Positions 1 through 9,445 of a DNA stretch of 57,286 nucleotides are shown here, in pieces. The DNA is taken from assembly GCA_009777535.1 (NCBI GenBank), contig WRLP01000018.1:1-57286 (forward strand), in the 5' to 3' direction. Position 1 is the first letter of the stretch; each line of letters starts with the position of its first letter. Source of the stretch: Treponema sp. (GTDB lineage: Bacteria > Spirochaetota > Spirochaetia > Treponematales > Breznakiellaceae). A program made the position numbers and the translations under genes. The notes under the pieces were generated by a model. It did no database searches. It was not told where the DNA came from and was given only the letters and a program-made list of their open reading frames with translations.

Positions 1-2349
1 ACCTGCCATACTTTTACTGGTTTAAGCAATGGTACGCAGTATACTTTCATGGCACGCGCTGTCAATGAGGTTGGTGGGGGAATTGAAAGTATTCAAACAG
101 CGACACCGGCAACAATACCTTCGGCACCAACCGGTTTCGCGGCAGTGCCGGGTAACAGTCAGGTTACACTTACATGGACAACGCCCGGTAACGGCGGCAA
201 CGCGATTACAAAGTATCAGTACTCGTATGGAGCTACAAGCGGTTATTTAGCGAGCTGGACTGATATTCCAGGTTCCGGTGAAAGTACCACGAGTTACACT
301 GTAACAAGCTTAACAAACGGCACAAATTACACCTTTGAAGTCCGTGCTGTGAACTCTGTTGGCAATGGGATAACTTCTGGCCAGCAGACAGCGACACCGG
401 CAACAATCCCTTCCGCTCCTATCGGCTTTACGGCAACGCCGGGCAATGTACAGGTTACACTTTCATGGACGACACCCAGTGACGGTGGTAGTACGATAAC
501 AAAGTATCAGTATTCTTATGGAACGACAAGCGGATATTCGACAAGCTGGGAAGATATTCCCGGTTCGGGGTCAGGTACCACGAGTTATACCGTAAGTGGC
601 CTGACAAACGGCACAAGTTACGCATTTGAGGTCCGCGCAGTAAACTCCAACGGCAATGGAACAACGTCCGGTCAGCAGACAGCGACACCGGCAACAATAC
701 CTTCGGCACCAACCGGTTTCGCGGCAGTGCCGGGTAACAGTCAGGTTACACTTACATGGACAACGCCCGGTAACGGCGGCAACGCGATTTTGAGATATCA
801 ATTTTCGGGAGGAACGACAAGTGGATATTCGGAAAACTGGTATAACATTCCCGGTTCAGGGCCAGGTACCACGAACTATACCGTAAGCGGCCTAGCGAAT
901 GGCACAGACTACACATTTGAAGTACGCGCTGTGAACTCTGTTGGCGATGGGATTACTTCCGGCCAGCAAACAGCGACACCGGTAACAGTGCCCTCTGCAC
1001 CAGGCAACTTTACCGCAGCACGGGGCAATACTATAATTAATCTGACATGGACAACGCCTAACGATGGTGGCAGTGTTATTTTGAAGTACCAGTATAGTTT
1101 TGGGGGAAGCTGGACTGATATCCCAGGCTCAGACGCGAGCACTACAAGTTATACCTTATCTGGTCTTACAAATGGCACAACATACACCGTTGCAGTGCGC
1201 GCGGTAAATGGCATCGGGAACGGTACAAGTTCCAGCCAGCAGGCAGCGACGCCGGCAACAACCCCTTCTGCTCCTGGAAGCTTTACGGTAACGCCGGGCA
1301 ATGGACAGGTTTCACTCTCCTGGACAACGCCCAATAACGGCGGCAGCGCTATTTTGAGGTATCAGTATTCTTATGGAGTGGCAAGCGGTTATACGCAAAA
1401 CTGGTTCAACATTCCCGGTTCAAGTGCAAGTACCACAAGCTATACAATAACCAGTCTTACGAATGGCACAAATTACAATTTTGAGGTACGCGCGGTGAAC
1501 TCTGTTGGCAATGGAACAACTTCCGGCATACAGACAGCGACACCGGTTTTCCCTACCTATAACGTAACCTTTAACAGCAATGGCGGAAGTACAGTCGCAC
1601 CAATTCTCAATGTGGTACATGGTACAGCAATAACAGCACCAACAGCCCCAACAATAAGCGCTGGTGGAGCAACCCTTAACCGATTTAGAGGTTGGTTTAC
1701 CGATAATGGCACTTTTGTAAATGCCTTTGACTTTAATACCCCAATTACTTCAAACATTATTCTATATGCCGACTGGGGTTACAGACCTGGCGACACAGGC
1801 CCCGGTACTGGAACAATCTACTACCGGAATGAAACAGGATTTGCTGTGGAAGGTTATTTAAGCGGAGCGTATCCATTTGTAGGATACGTCGCTCACTATC
1901 TTGAAGTTGCACCGCAGCATTCCAACAATATGACTAATGAATGGGGGGCTTCTGGCACATTAATGGGTGGAGTAACTACAATTACGTCAATTCCACACGT
2001 AGATTTGAACAGAATAGGAAACGGTAGGAAAGATACTATCACCATTATCGCACATTTAGCCGCTATACCTGAAATAGGTAGAGCCGCTCAACTAGCCGCC
2101 GCCGCTTCATTTGGTGGGCAAAATGACTGGTTTCTTCCTAGTTTAGGAGAATTGCTCTTGTTACACGCAAGCAGGGCAACAACTGGAGATATTATTACAA
2201 TTGGAATGGGAAATAGTTTATGGTCTTCGTCACAGTTCAACAGTACCGCTGCATGGTACATTGTATACGACGATGTCATAGAGAATCTTGATTATTGGAC
2301 ACGGTATAAGTGGTCAGGTTGTAACATCCGCGCCATACGAGCCTTTTAG
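1..2349 (+). CDS. Fibronectin-III repeat surface protein, 5' truncated by window edge
   Basis: The frame is open from base 1, so the gene starts upstream; 782 residues are visible. Seen: five complete repeats of about 97 residues, each opening with PSAP and carrying a TSYT..GLTNGT..F.VRAVN core typical of fibronectin type III, plus the end of a sixth. A Listeria-Bacteroides type repeat follows (VTFNSNGG ... GWF ... YADWG). The last 180 residues hold NDWFLPSLGEL, LWSSSQ and a closing IRAIRAF, as in DUF1566-like C-terminal domains. The architecture suggests a secreted or surface-exposed adhesin-like protein; the partner is unknown. Two of the repeats share 111 identical bases, so copy number may change by recombination. 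A terminator-like hairpin follows the stop codon. Confidence 0.85.
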   Translation, partial: TCHTFTGLSNGTQYTFMARAVNEVGGGIESIQTATPATIPSAPTGFAAVPGNSQVTLTWTTPGNGGNAITKYQYSYGATSGYLASWTDIPGSGESTTSYTVTSLTNGTNYTFEVRAVNSVGNGITSGQQTATPATIPSAPIGFTATPGNVQVTLSWTTPSDGGSTITKYQYSYGTTSGYSTSWEDIPGSGSGTTSYTVSGLTNGTSYAFEVRAVNSNGNGTTSGQQTATPATIPSAPTGFAAVPGNSQVTLTWTTPGNGGNAILRYQFSGGTTSGYSENWYNIPGSGPGTTNYTVSGLANGTDYTFEVRAVNSVGDGITSGQQTATPVTVPSAPGNFTAARGNTIINLTWTTPNDGGSVILKYQYSFGGSWTDIPGSDASTTSYTLSGLTNGTTYTVAVRAVNGIGNGTSSSQQAATPATTPSAPGSFTVTPGNGQVSLSWTTPNNGGSAILRYQYSYGVASGYTQNWFNIPGSSASTTSYTITSLTNGTNYNFEVRAVNSVGNGTTSGIQTATPVFPTYNVTFNSNGGSTVAPILNVVHGTAITAPTAPTISAGGATLNRFRGWFTDNGTFVNAFDFNTPITSNIILYADWGYRPGDTGPGTGTIYYRNETGFAVEGYLSGAYPFVGYVAHYLEVAPQHSNNMTNEWGASGTLMGGVTTITSIPHVDLNRIGNGRKDTITIIAHLAAIPEIGRAAQLAAAASFGGQNDWFLPSLGELLLLHASRATTGDIITIGMGNSLWSSSQFNSTAAWYIVYDDVIENLDYWTRYKWSGCNIRAIRAF
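97..207 (+). repeat. 111-bp perfect direct repeat inside FnIII gene, copy 1
   Basis: Bases 97-207 are identical to 679-789, an offset of 582 bases or 194 codons, which equals two fibronectin repeats. The other repeats of this gene have diverged, so this identity is recent duplication or gene conversion. Confidence 0.9.
679..789 (+). repeat. 111-bp perfect direct repeat inside FnIII gene, copy 2
   Basis: Second copy of the 111-base identity with 97-207. An in-frame exchange between the copies would remove or add two whole fibronectin modules (194 codons). Confidence 0.9.
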
Positions 2350-2382
2350 GGAAGAAAGAAAATAGTCCACGAAAATTCAACC

Positions 2383-2411
2383 GAGCCTGGCTGCTTCAAG
2401 TAGCCAGGCTC
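2383..2411 (+). terminator. Hairpin terminator after the FnIII gene
   Basis: GAGCCTGGCT pairs perfectly with AGCCAGGCTC around a 9-nt loop, 33 nt after the stop codon. No long U-run follows directly. The rest of 2412-2626 holds an AT-rich stretch with repeated AATCCGTG-like words and no convincing ORF. Confidence 0.6.
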
Positions 2412-2626
2412 CTCTTGGTCATGTGGAACTATTAGTAAAAGGCCCGCGGATTTTTTCTGTGCTAATCCGTGTAAATCCGTAGACATTTTTTCTTAGCGTC
2501 TTAGCACCTTGGCATGCGGAATTTTTCGAAAAAGATTTCGCACGGAGGTGTGAAGAAAGTTAAGCTACACATTTTATCTTCCCTTTTCTATCTTGCCCAC
2601 CGCCCCTTATACGGATAAAATGACTC

Positions 2627-3652
2627 ATGGTTCAGCAGGAAGATATAACCCGATCTGCGGCGATTATTGATGCGTGCAGAAAGGAAATGGCAAAAAAGAT
2701 TGTAGGGCAGAGTGAGATGATCGACGGTCTCCTTACCGCCCTTATTGCCGGCGGACACATCTTGCTGGAGGGCGTTCCTGGTCTGGCAAAGACCCTCGCC
2801 GTTAAGAGCCTTGCCGAGATTACCGGCCTGCAATTCAAGAGGATTCAATTTACTCCCGATCTGCTTCCGGCAGACTTGACGGGAACCCTTATCTGGGAGC
2901 CCACAAAGGGGAGTTTTTCGGTGCGCAAGGGACCGGTTTTTGCCAATGTTATTCTGGCCGACGAAATTAACCGCGCTCCGGCAAAGGTGCAGTCCGCCCT
3001 GCTGGAAGCAATGGAAGAAAAACAGGTAACTATCGGGGAAACCAGTTATCAGCTTCCCGAGCCTTTTTTTGTACTGGCTACGGAAAATCCAATTGAACAC
3101 GAGGGAACCTACTCGCTGCCGGAGGCGGAACTTGACCGCTTTCTGCTGAAATTGCTCGTAACATATCCCCAGCCGGATGAGGAACTGGATATTATCAAAA
3201 ACAGCGCTGCATTTTCCGCTAACGCAGCGGAAATCAGGGGGCAGGCGCTTTCTCCGGTCCTGAACGGCGAGGCGCTTGCCCTGCTTCGTAAAATAGCGGA
3301 TTCTGTTCACATTGATGAAGGCATAAACGAATACATTGTGTCGATAGTAACCGCTACAAGGCCTGCTTCCACCAGGCGTCATGGCGGCGCTCCCGTTCAT
3401 TCCGGCGCGGGCGAGGGGGTTTACCGTTATGTGTCATTTGGAGCTTCACCGAGGGCTTCAATTGCCCTGTACCGCTGTTCCCGCATTCTTGCCATGTTCG
3501 AAGGCAGGGGTTTTGTTATTCCAAATGATGTTAAGGCTGCCGCCAGCCCTGTTTTAAGGCACCGCATTGTTCTCTCCTACGAAGCCGAGGCTGAAGGACT
3601 GGACACCGACGCGGTAATCTCCAGAATTCTTTCCCACGTCCCCGTCCCTTAA
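2627..3652 (+). CDS. MoxR-family AAA ATPase
   Basis: 341 aa, the usual MoxR length. Walker A GVPGLAKT lies at residues 49-56 and Walker B VILADE near 108-113, followed by the INRAP sensor region typical of MoxR. MoxR ATPases are cytoplasmic chaperone-like proteins encoded next to DUF58 and VWA proteins. An in-frame TGA at 2621 makes ATG 2627 the earliest start; the ribosome site is weak. First gene of a seven-gene run (2627-9435) of the aerotolerance (Bat) type; the DUF58 gene starts 13 nt after the stop. Likely role: energy-dependent assembly or activation of the VWA membrane proteins downstream. Confidence 0.93.
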   Translation: MVQQEDITRSAAIIDACRKEMAKKIVGQSEMIDGLLTALIAGGHILLEGVPGLAKTLAVKSLAEITGLQFKRIQFTPDLLPADLTGTLIWEPTKGSFSVRKGPVFANVILADEINRAPAKVQSALLEAMEEKQVTIGETSYQLPEPFFVLATENPIEHEGTYSLPEAELDRFLLKLLVTYPQPDEELDIIKNSAAFSANAAEIRGQALSPVLNGEALALLRKIADSVHIDEGINEYIVSIVTATRPASTRRHGGAPVHSGAGEGVYRYVSFGASPRASIALYRCSRILAMFEGRGFVIPNDVKAAASPVLRHRIVLSYEAEAEGLDTDAVISRILSHVPVP

Positions 3653-3665
3653 ACCGGATTCCGAA

Positions 3666-4604
3666 ATGGATACCCAAACACTGCTGCGGAAAATAACCGC
3701 CCTTCCCGTTATCGCCGCCGGTCTTGCAGAAGATCTGCTGGCCGGGGATTTCCGTTCGATTTTTAAGGGACAGGGAATTGAGTTCGACGAAGCCAGGCAT
3801 TATCAGGCCGGTGATGATGTCCGCTCCATAGACTGGAATGCAAGCGCCCGCTTCGGCACTCCGTATGTAAAAATGTACCGAGAAGAACGGGAGCTTACAA
3901 TTATGATCCTGCTTGATATTTCAGCGTCAATGCACAGGGGAAGTTTTATTCCGGGCGGAACAGGCGGCGCAGATGATGAAGACTTAAGCCCCTATGAACA
4001 GGGACTCATTGCGGCGGCATTAATTGCATTTTCCGCAGAGCGTACAGGCCAGCGTGTAGGAGCGTTTTTTTTCGACAGCGATGTTGTGCGTGTTTTTCCG
4101 CCCAAGAAGGGGCGGCGTCATGTTATGTCAATTATCTGCGGCGCTCTTCAGTATCAGAATTTCCGGACGGATACGCGCAAAAACAGGGAACACGGCAGTA
4201 ACATTACAAAGGCTCTTGCCGCCGCAGGACGCCTGCTGAAGCGGCGCAGCCTTGTGGCGCTGATATCGGATTTTTACAGTTCCAACTGGGAACAGCAGAT
4301 GGGAAACCTGAATCGCAAACATGATGTTATTGCCCTTCGTATCAGCGATCCGGCGGAAAAAGATTTAACTGATATGGGGCTTATTACCATCGAGGATCCC
4401 GAAACTAATATACGGATAGAGGCTCCTACCGGTTTGGATTCCTTTAAGGAGGAGTGGACAAGATGGCACCTTGAACGCTCGGGTTTTTGGGACGGACAAT
4501 GCCGGCGCTGCGCCTCGGCACATTTGGAATTGTCTACAGCGTCCGACGCTGTATCGGCATTGTTAAAATTTTTTGGCAGCCGGCGAATCAGGGAACATTC
4601 ATGA
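3666..4604 (+). CDS. DUF58 domain protein of the Bat-type operon
   Basis: 312 aa. Near residues 50-70 it carries the DUF58 signature DDVRSIDWNASAR, followed by YREERE and a VWA-like strand ILLDISASM around residues 82-90, which resembles a MIDAS start. DUF58 proteins are cytoplasmic or peripheral and are consistently encoded beside MoxR. The stop overlaps the next start (ATGA at 4601-4604), indicating translational coupling. The exact function of the family is not established; a role in assembling the VWA proteins is inferred from operon context. Confidence 0.9.
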   Translation: MDTQTLLRKITALPVIAAGLAEDLLAGDFRSIFKGQGIEFDEARHYQAGDDVRSIDWNASARFGTPYVKMYREERELTIMILLDISASMHRGSFIPGGTGGADDEDLSPYEQGLIAAALIAFSAERTGQRVGAFFFDSDVVRVFPPKKGRRHVMSIICGALQYQNFRTDTRKNREHGSNITKALAAAGRLLKRRSLVALISDFYSSNWEQQMGNLNRKHDVIALRISDPAEKDLTDMGLITIEDPETNIRIEAPTGLDSFKEEWTRWHLERSGFWDGQCRRCASAHLELSTASDAVSALLKFFGSRRIREHS

Positions 4605-5476
4605 AAAAAAATTGGCTAATAGCTGTTTTTGTTTTAATATGTGCCCATTCTTTTGGCCAGGACGAAGCCTACCTTATTCCAAGGGTTGTTTATGTGGGGG
4701 ATATAGCTTTACTGGTTTTACCCCTCCCCCGTCTTGGAGCGCGAGAAGATAATGATGTTGTTCTTACTTCCGGCTCTCCTGGTTTTCCATCCGATCCTGA
4801 TATTGATTTTCACAGGATAATTCTGGAGCGCCGCATATCCGGCTCCAGGCTTGTTATTGAATTTTCCGCGTTTCAAAGCGGAACGCTGGAGCTGCCGCCA
4901 ATGGAAATCGGCGGAGAATTATTTTCCGGTCTGATAGCTGAGATAAGATCGGTAATTGCCGACTCCGGATCCGGCCTGGAACTATCCCCGCCCGCCACAG
5001 CCCTGACGATGCCGGGAACGGCGGCGCTTATTTACGGAACTCTTGCGGCGCTTGCGGCTGCGCTGATTCTTTCGTTCTGGATTTTGCTGCGGGGCAGGCG
5101 TTATCTGCACACATGGGCCGTAAAATGGAAGCGCCGAAGACTGATTGCATCCATGAAAATTATGGTACGGCGCCTGCATAAAGCTGTTCTAAAAGGAAAA
5201 AAAATAAGAGATATTCTCGATATTCTTTCAGGGGAATTCCGCGGCTTTCTTTCACATATTTCCGGCGAAAACTGCCGTGCAATGACTGCCCGCGAACTGG
5301 AACTTCTGCAGGTATGCGGGCTGGCAGGCTGCCTTATGGGTAAAATTTTCCACCGCTGCGATGAGCTTAGGTTTGCGCCTAACGCCGCCGGTGCGAATGA
5401 CGCTCATGCGGTTTTGGCCGATGTCAGGGCTGTACTTGATGCGCTGGAAAAGGTTGAAAAGGGAAAGGCTGCATGA
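4601..5476 (+). CDS. Bat-operon membrane protein with signal peptide
   Basis: 291 aa from ATG 4601, chosen because it overlaps the previous stop and opens with a clean signal peptide (MKKNWLIAVFVLICAHSFGQ). A beta-rich extracytoplasmic part of about 130 residues is followed by one membrane helix near residues 140-162 and a basic cytoplasmic tail of about 120 residues. This layout matches small single-pass proteins found between DUF58 and VWA genes in spirochaete bat operons. I do not recognise a catalytic motif. An in-frame upstream ATG at 4487 lies inside the DUF58 gene and is unlikely. Confidence 0.75.
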   Translation: MKKNWLIAVFVLICAHSFGQDEAYLIPRVVYVGDIALLVLPLPRLGAREDNDVVLTSGSPGFPSDPDIDFHRIILERRISGSRLVIEFSAFQSGTLELPPMEIGGELFSGLIAEIRSVIADSGSGLELSPPATALTMPGTAALIYGTLAALAAALILSFWILLRGRRYLHTWAVKWKRRRLIASMKIMVRRLHKAVLKGKKIRDILDILSGEFRGFLSHISGENCRAMTARELELLQVCGLAGCLMGKIFHRCDELRFAPNAAGANDAHAVLADVRAVLDALEKVEKGKAA

Positions 5477-6474
5477 GTTTTGGTTTTGACGCACCGCTAT
5501 TGGCCGTCGCCGCTTTTATTATACTGCCCCTTTGCCGGTTTGCGGCATCGAGGCTTAAAAATCCGTTTGCGGCGGCCATTCCCCTGGGTGCGCCCGGCGG
5601 CTCACCTTTTAAGGCGTCTTTTGGCATGGCAGGTCTGGTTAAATTCCTGAAAATTCTGGAGTATACAGGGATTATTCTGCTTTTTTTCAGCGCCGCAAAC
5701 CCGATGATCAAAACCACCGAAACTCACTGGCAGGGCCGCGGGGCGGATATTCTTTTTGTTCTGGATACAAGCCCCAGTATGGCAGCCCTGGACATGGATG
5801 GCCGAAGCCGCTTTAACGCTGCAAAGGCCATGCTTGTGGAATTTGCCGGCAAGCGCCCCACGGATTGTATCGGCCTTGTTGCAGTCGGAAATGACGCGGC
5901 GCTGCTGGTTCCGCCGACAGCGGACAGGGAAGCACTGCGACTAAGGCTGGAGCAGCTGCGAATCGGCGAAATGGGAGATGGTACTGCCCTGGGAATGGGC
6001 CTTGCCGTCGCAGCTTTTCATCTCGATAAATCGCAGGCGCAACGAAGGGTAGCCGTTCTTATTACCGACGGCGAAAACAATGCCGGAGCCGTTCACCCCG
6101 AAACAGCCGCATCAATGTTACACGAAATGGGTATTTCATTTTGGGTAATCGGAATTGGTTCCGGCGGAGAAGTACCAATCGATTATGTTGATCCTTTTTC
6201 CAGAATGCGCCGCACCGGAACGTTCGATTCGGGTTTTGACACAGAGTCGCTGATCCGCCTAAGCCTTTCCGGCGGCGGTACATACATTGCCGCTCCGTCG
6301 GCGCAGGCTTTTGCTGATGCCTTTGCCAGGCTTGACGACAGGGAAATAACAGTCCGCAGATCGGCGGTTACAGAAAGAAACAAATCTGTCTTCCTTCCCT
6401 TTTTGATTTCCGCTTTTGCGCTTCTTGCAGCGGTCAGATTTGTCAGGCGCTTTATTTTGGGGGCATGGCTGTGA
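5473..6474 (+). CDS. batA: VWA domain membrane protein (BatA-like)
   Basis: 333 aa. Membrane helices lie near residues 7-22 and 61-76 and at the C-terminus (about 310-330), with a von Willebrand A domain between them. The MIDAS motif DTSPS is at residues 98-102, followed by the conserved TDGENN segment. BatA-type proteins sit in the inner membrane with the VWA domain facing the periplasm. Start overlaps the previous stop (ATGA). The gene symbol rests on operon order and domain layout. Confidence 0.88.
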   Translation: MSFGFDAPLLAVAAFIILPLCRFAASRLKNPFAAAIPLGAPGGSPFKASFGMAGLVKFLKILEYTGIILLFFSAANPMIKTTETHWQGRGADILFVLDTSPSMAALDMDGRSRFNAAKAMLVEFAGKRPTDCIGLVAVGNDAALLVPPTADREALRLRLEQLRIGEMGDGTALGMGLAVAAFHLDKSQAQRRVAVLITDGENNAGAVHPETAASMLHEMGISFWVIGIGSGGEVPIDYVDPFSRMRRTGTFDSGFDTESLIRLSLSGGGTYIAAPSAQAFADAFARLDDREITVRRSAVTERNKSVFLPFLISAFALLAAVRFVRRFILGAWL

Positions 6475-7433
6475 ACGGATCTTTTAGTTTTACCTATCCC
6501 TGGGTTTTATACGCCCTTGCTGTTTTTGTTCCCCTTGTCCTGTTCGATATTTTTGGCAGCCAAAGAAAACGGGAACAAAGACTACCGGAAGAGTTAAGAA
6601 AAAAACTGATAATTTCCGTTCTCTTTTTCAGGGTATTTATTGCATGTGTTATCATTGCTCTCGCGCAGCCCCGCTGGGGAATCTCTTTTTCGCAGACCGA
6701 GAATCGCCGCAGCCTGGATACGGTCTTTGCTATAGATGTGTCGCGCAGCATGGATATTCGTGATGCAGGAAGCAGGGGATTATCCCGGCTTGAACGCGGT
6801 CTTGCCATAGCAAGGGAAACAGCTGCTGCCGTTCCCGGCCCCCGCTATGCTGCGGCGATTGGCAAGGGAACGGGGATTTTGGCGGTTCCACTTACATGGG
6901 ACAGCGAAGCGGCGCTGAGTTTTCTTGAATCCCTGGAAAGTTCTTCCATTACAGGCAGGGGGACGAACCTTGAATCCCTTTTAACAGCTGCTGCAGGCGC
7001 TTTTCATGGTACCTTTCCGGCACGGCAGGTTATTGTGCTGATATCGGACGGGGAATCCCTTTCGGGTGTTATTCGGGCGGCGCTGGATCGATGCGCCGGA
7101 AGCGGCGTCATCGTTGTTGCCGTGGCAGTCGGCAGCGACGAAGGCCGGCCTGTACCCGGCGACGGTATTTCTGATGATGAAGGCACTATAAGCAGCAGAG
7201 ATGCTGCTGTTATGCGCATGGCTGCCAGGCGTACGGGGGGCATTTATATTGACGGCAACCGCGATGACGCCGCCGGGATTTTGGCCGCCCATTTGCGGAG
7301 CCTCTCTCCCGAATCGGGATTTCAGGGCAGCCGTCCTGAACCAAAAGAACGCCGGTCGCTTTTTATAATACTTGCCATAATAGCGTACGGAATGTCAAAG
7401 TTTTCACCATTGGCACCGGGGAAAAAACGATGA
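6465..7433 (+). CDS. batB: VWA domain membrane protein (BatB-like)
   Basis: 322 aa with two N-terminal membrane helices (about 12-28 and 48-66) and a VWA domain with MIDAS DVSRS at residues 91-95 and a later ISDGES metal-site segment. C-terminal helix SLFIILAIIAYGM. Overlaps the preceding VWA gene by 10 nt and the next gene by 4 nt (ATGA at 7430). Paired BatA/BatB-like VWA proteins are expected to work as a membrane complex; ligand unknown. A GTG at 6471 is an alternative start. Confidence 0.88.
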   Translation: MAVNGSFSFTYPWVLYALAVFVPLVLFDIFGSQRKREQRLPEELRKKLIISVLFFRVFIACVIIALAQPRWGISFSQTENRRSLDTVFAIDVSRSMDIRDAGSRGLSRLERGLAIARETAAAVPGPRYAAAIGKGTGILAVPLTWDSEAALSFLESLESSSITGRGTNLESLLTAAAGAFHGTFPARQVIVLISDGESLSGVIRAALDRCAGSGVIVVAVAVGSDEGRPVPGDGISDDEGTISSRDAAVMRMAARRTGGIYIDGNRDDAAGILAAHLRSLSPESGFQGSRPEPKERRSLFIILAIIAYGMSKFSPLAPGKKR

Positions 7434-8020
7434 AGAAACAACGGCTTTTTCCTGTCTTAATCAGCATTTGTTTTTTGTCTTCGTGTTCACAGGGTATGTT
7501 ACTCGTCATGGAAGCCAATTATTACAATTCACGCGGCAAATATGATGAGGCTATTGTTTCGTACTTAAAAGCCCTTGAATATCATGAGTCCGCGCCCTAT
7601 GCTGAATACGGTCTTGGTTCGGTATTTTATTCGCTTGGAGAAGGCAAGGCGGCGCTGGAGCGTTTTGGTAACTGTCAAAAACTGCTGGAGACGCAGTCCC
7701 CGCAGGAGCACAGGGAACTTAGGTACAGAAACGCTTACAATTCGGGAGTGGTTCATTTTGCGGAAGGCGATTTTACAGCCGCCGCTTCCGATTTCAGAAA
7801 CTCTCTCCGGATTGATCCAAGAAGAATCGAGGCCAAGCGTAATCTTGAACTGACATTGATGACGCTTGAAAGGCAAAGCGCCGGCAGTGATCGTACGGAA
7901 AACCAACAACAGGAGGAAAACAGGGTTGTGCTCTTTGAATATATCCGGGTAAAGGAACAAAACCAGTGGAAAAGCAGGGAGTGGACAGAAGATGAGAGTT
8001 TTATGGGACCGGATTATTGA
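7430..8020 (+). CDS. batC: TPR lipoprotein (BatC-like)
   Basis: 196 aa. Lipoprotein signal peptide with lipobox FLSSC, then tetratricopeptide-type helices: NYYNSRGKYDEAIVSYLKAL, then VHFAEGDFTAAASDFRNSL. The C-terminal 40 residues are polar and low in complexity. In bat operons the TPR protein follows the VWA pair and is thought to scaffold them; here the acylated N-terminus would anchor it in a membrane facing the periplasm. Coupled to both neighbours by 4-nt and 3-nt overlaps. Confidence 0.85.
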   Translation: MKKQRLFPVLISICFLSSCSQGMLLVMEANYYNSRGKYDEAIVSYLKALEYHESAPYAEYGLGSVFYSLGEGKAALERFGNCQKLLETQSPQEHRELRYRNAYNSGVVHFAEGDFTAAASDFRNSLRIDPRRIEAKRNLELTLMTLERQSAGSDRTENQQQEENRVVLFEYIRVKEQNQWKSREWTEDESFMGPDY

Positions 8021-9435
8021 TGATGAAAAAAACGATTTTATTTTGCATAACATTTTTATTTATATGCGCGGAAACAGGGTTATTAGCTCAGAATGATTCT
8101 GGCAGCGAAGTAATTGTTAATTTTTCACCCGAAATTCCTTTCGCTGGCCTGCCCTGGACACTTTCGCTGCTGGTCGATCATTCTGTGCCGGAGGAGGTAA
8201 ATGTTTTTGCGCCCCTGTTTACAGGCGCTCTTTTTCTTGACCGTGTTGTTAAGGTACGGCGCATTGTGGAGGAGAATGCCGCTCCGTGGACATTGGTAGA
8301 ATACAGATTTATTCCCGAAAGCGCCGGCCGCGTAACCCTGGAACCTTTTACGGTGGTAAGCCCTGCCGGCACAACCAGAACCAGCGCTCTTGCAATAAAT
8401 GTGCAAAGGCCGGTGGGAGAGAATGAAACAGTGCGCCCACGCACTTTTTGGGACAGCCTTCCGTCTGTTATATTCAAGGGAGAGGAAGCGCTCCTGATCC
8501 TTCGTGTAACCGGTCTGGATTCGGTTCCGCGTCCGGCGCTGCCCCCTGCGGATTTTTTTATGCCCGCCATTCCAAGGGATGTGATTCTTGAAGCTGCAAA
8601 TTTATCGCAGACAGATGACGCCGGCATCCTTGTCAGATTAAGAATTATCCCGCTGGAAGCCGGTCTTTTTCAACTTCCTGCCAGGACGCTCCGCTACGGA
8701 AATATTCTGTTCGAAATACCGCCCCTGCGCATACAGGTGAATGCCCCTTCCGCGCCCGCCGCAGAAAATATAACAGAAGTTGTTACGCCAAATGGCGGCA
8801 AAGAGCCGGTACAGTTTCCTGTTTTTAACCCTGCCGGATATGCCAGCTCTGTTCTGCTTAAATTTTACCAGGCTGATTGTGATAAAATTTACAGCACGGC
8901 GCGGGGTTTGTGGGAGGCCGGTTGCCTCCCCGAAGCCCTGGCAGAACTCAGGAGAAATGAGCGGGATCATGCGGCGGGCGCACTGTTAAGGCCGGTCCGC
9001 CGGGAAGCGGAGCAGAGACTGGGTTTTTATAATACCAGGGACGAAGGGTGGGGGCAGAAAAAACTTTTTCTGTTTTCTTCCATTGCTTCTCTGATTTTTG
9101 CAACGATTCTTTTCTTTGTTTGTTTTAGGTTGAAACAGGGCTCGTTTTTGAAAAAGCCTGGTTTTTGTGTTTCTTTTATTTTGATGGCGGCAGGTTTCTT
9201 TTGCCTGTACCAGTTTTTTAATTACTCCGGCGGCAGGCACAGCCGTTTTGGGATAACGAGAGATACGCCGGTTCGCCGGACTCCGGATTATGCGGGGGAA
9301 CAATTATTCAGCTTTAGGGAAGGCCAACCGGTTCGCATATACCGTAAAGACAGCGGTTCCTGGTTATGGGTAATGGCAAACGAAACCGGCGGAAATGCCG
9401 GATGGATACCGGCTGATACGGTAATAACATATTGA
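8020..9435 (+). CDS. batD: BatD-like periplasmic/membrane protein with C-terminal SH3 domain
   Basis: 471 aa from ATG 8020, which overlaps the upstream TGA as TGATG; ATG 8023 is equally possible. Signal peptide, about 330 residues of beta-rich BatD-like sequence, then two membrane helices (near 345-368 and 378-397) and a bacterial SH3 domain at about 412-471 (TPVRRTPDYAGEQLF ... GWIPADTV). SH3b domains often bind cell-wall peptides, so the added module suggests contact with peptidoglycan. Last gene of the Bat-type run; the Smr gene follows after 10 nt. Confidence 0.8.
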   Translation: MMKKTILFCITFLFICAETGLLAQNDSGSEVIVNFSPEIPFAGLPWTLSLLVDHSVPEEVNVFAPLFTGALFLDRVVKVRRIVEENAAPWTLVEYRFIPESAGRVTLEPFTVVSPAGTTRTSALAINVQRPVGENETVRPRTFWDSLPSVIFKGEEALLILRVTGLDSVPRPALPPADFFMPAIPRDVILEAANLSQTDDAGILVRLRIIPLEAGLFQLPARTLRYGNILFEIPPLRIQVNAPSAPAAENITEVVTPNGGKEPVQFPVFNPAGYASSVLLKFYQADCDKIYSTARGLWEAGCLPEALAELRRNERDHAAGALLRPVRREAEQRLGFYNTRDEGWGQKKLFLFSSIASLIFATILFFVCFRLKQGSFLKKPGFCVSFILMAAGFFCLYQFFNYSGGRHSRFGITRDTPVRRTPDYAGEQLFSFREGQPVRIYRKDSGSWLWVMANETGGNAGWIPADTVITY

Positions 9436-9445
9436 GGGGAAAATA

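Noticed and set aside
2588-3400. 270-codon minus-strand ORF
   Set aside because: It lies fully antisense to the MoxR gene and has no motif or ribosome site; MoxR is certain.
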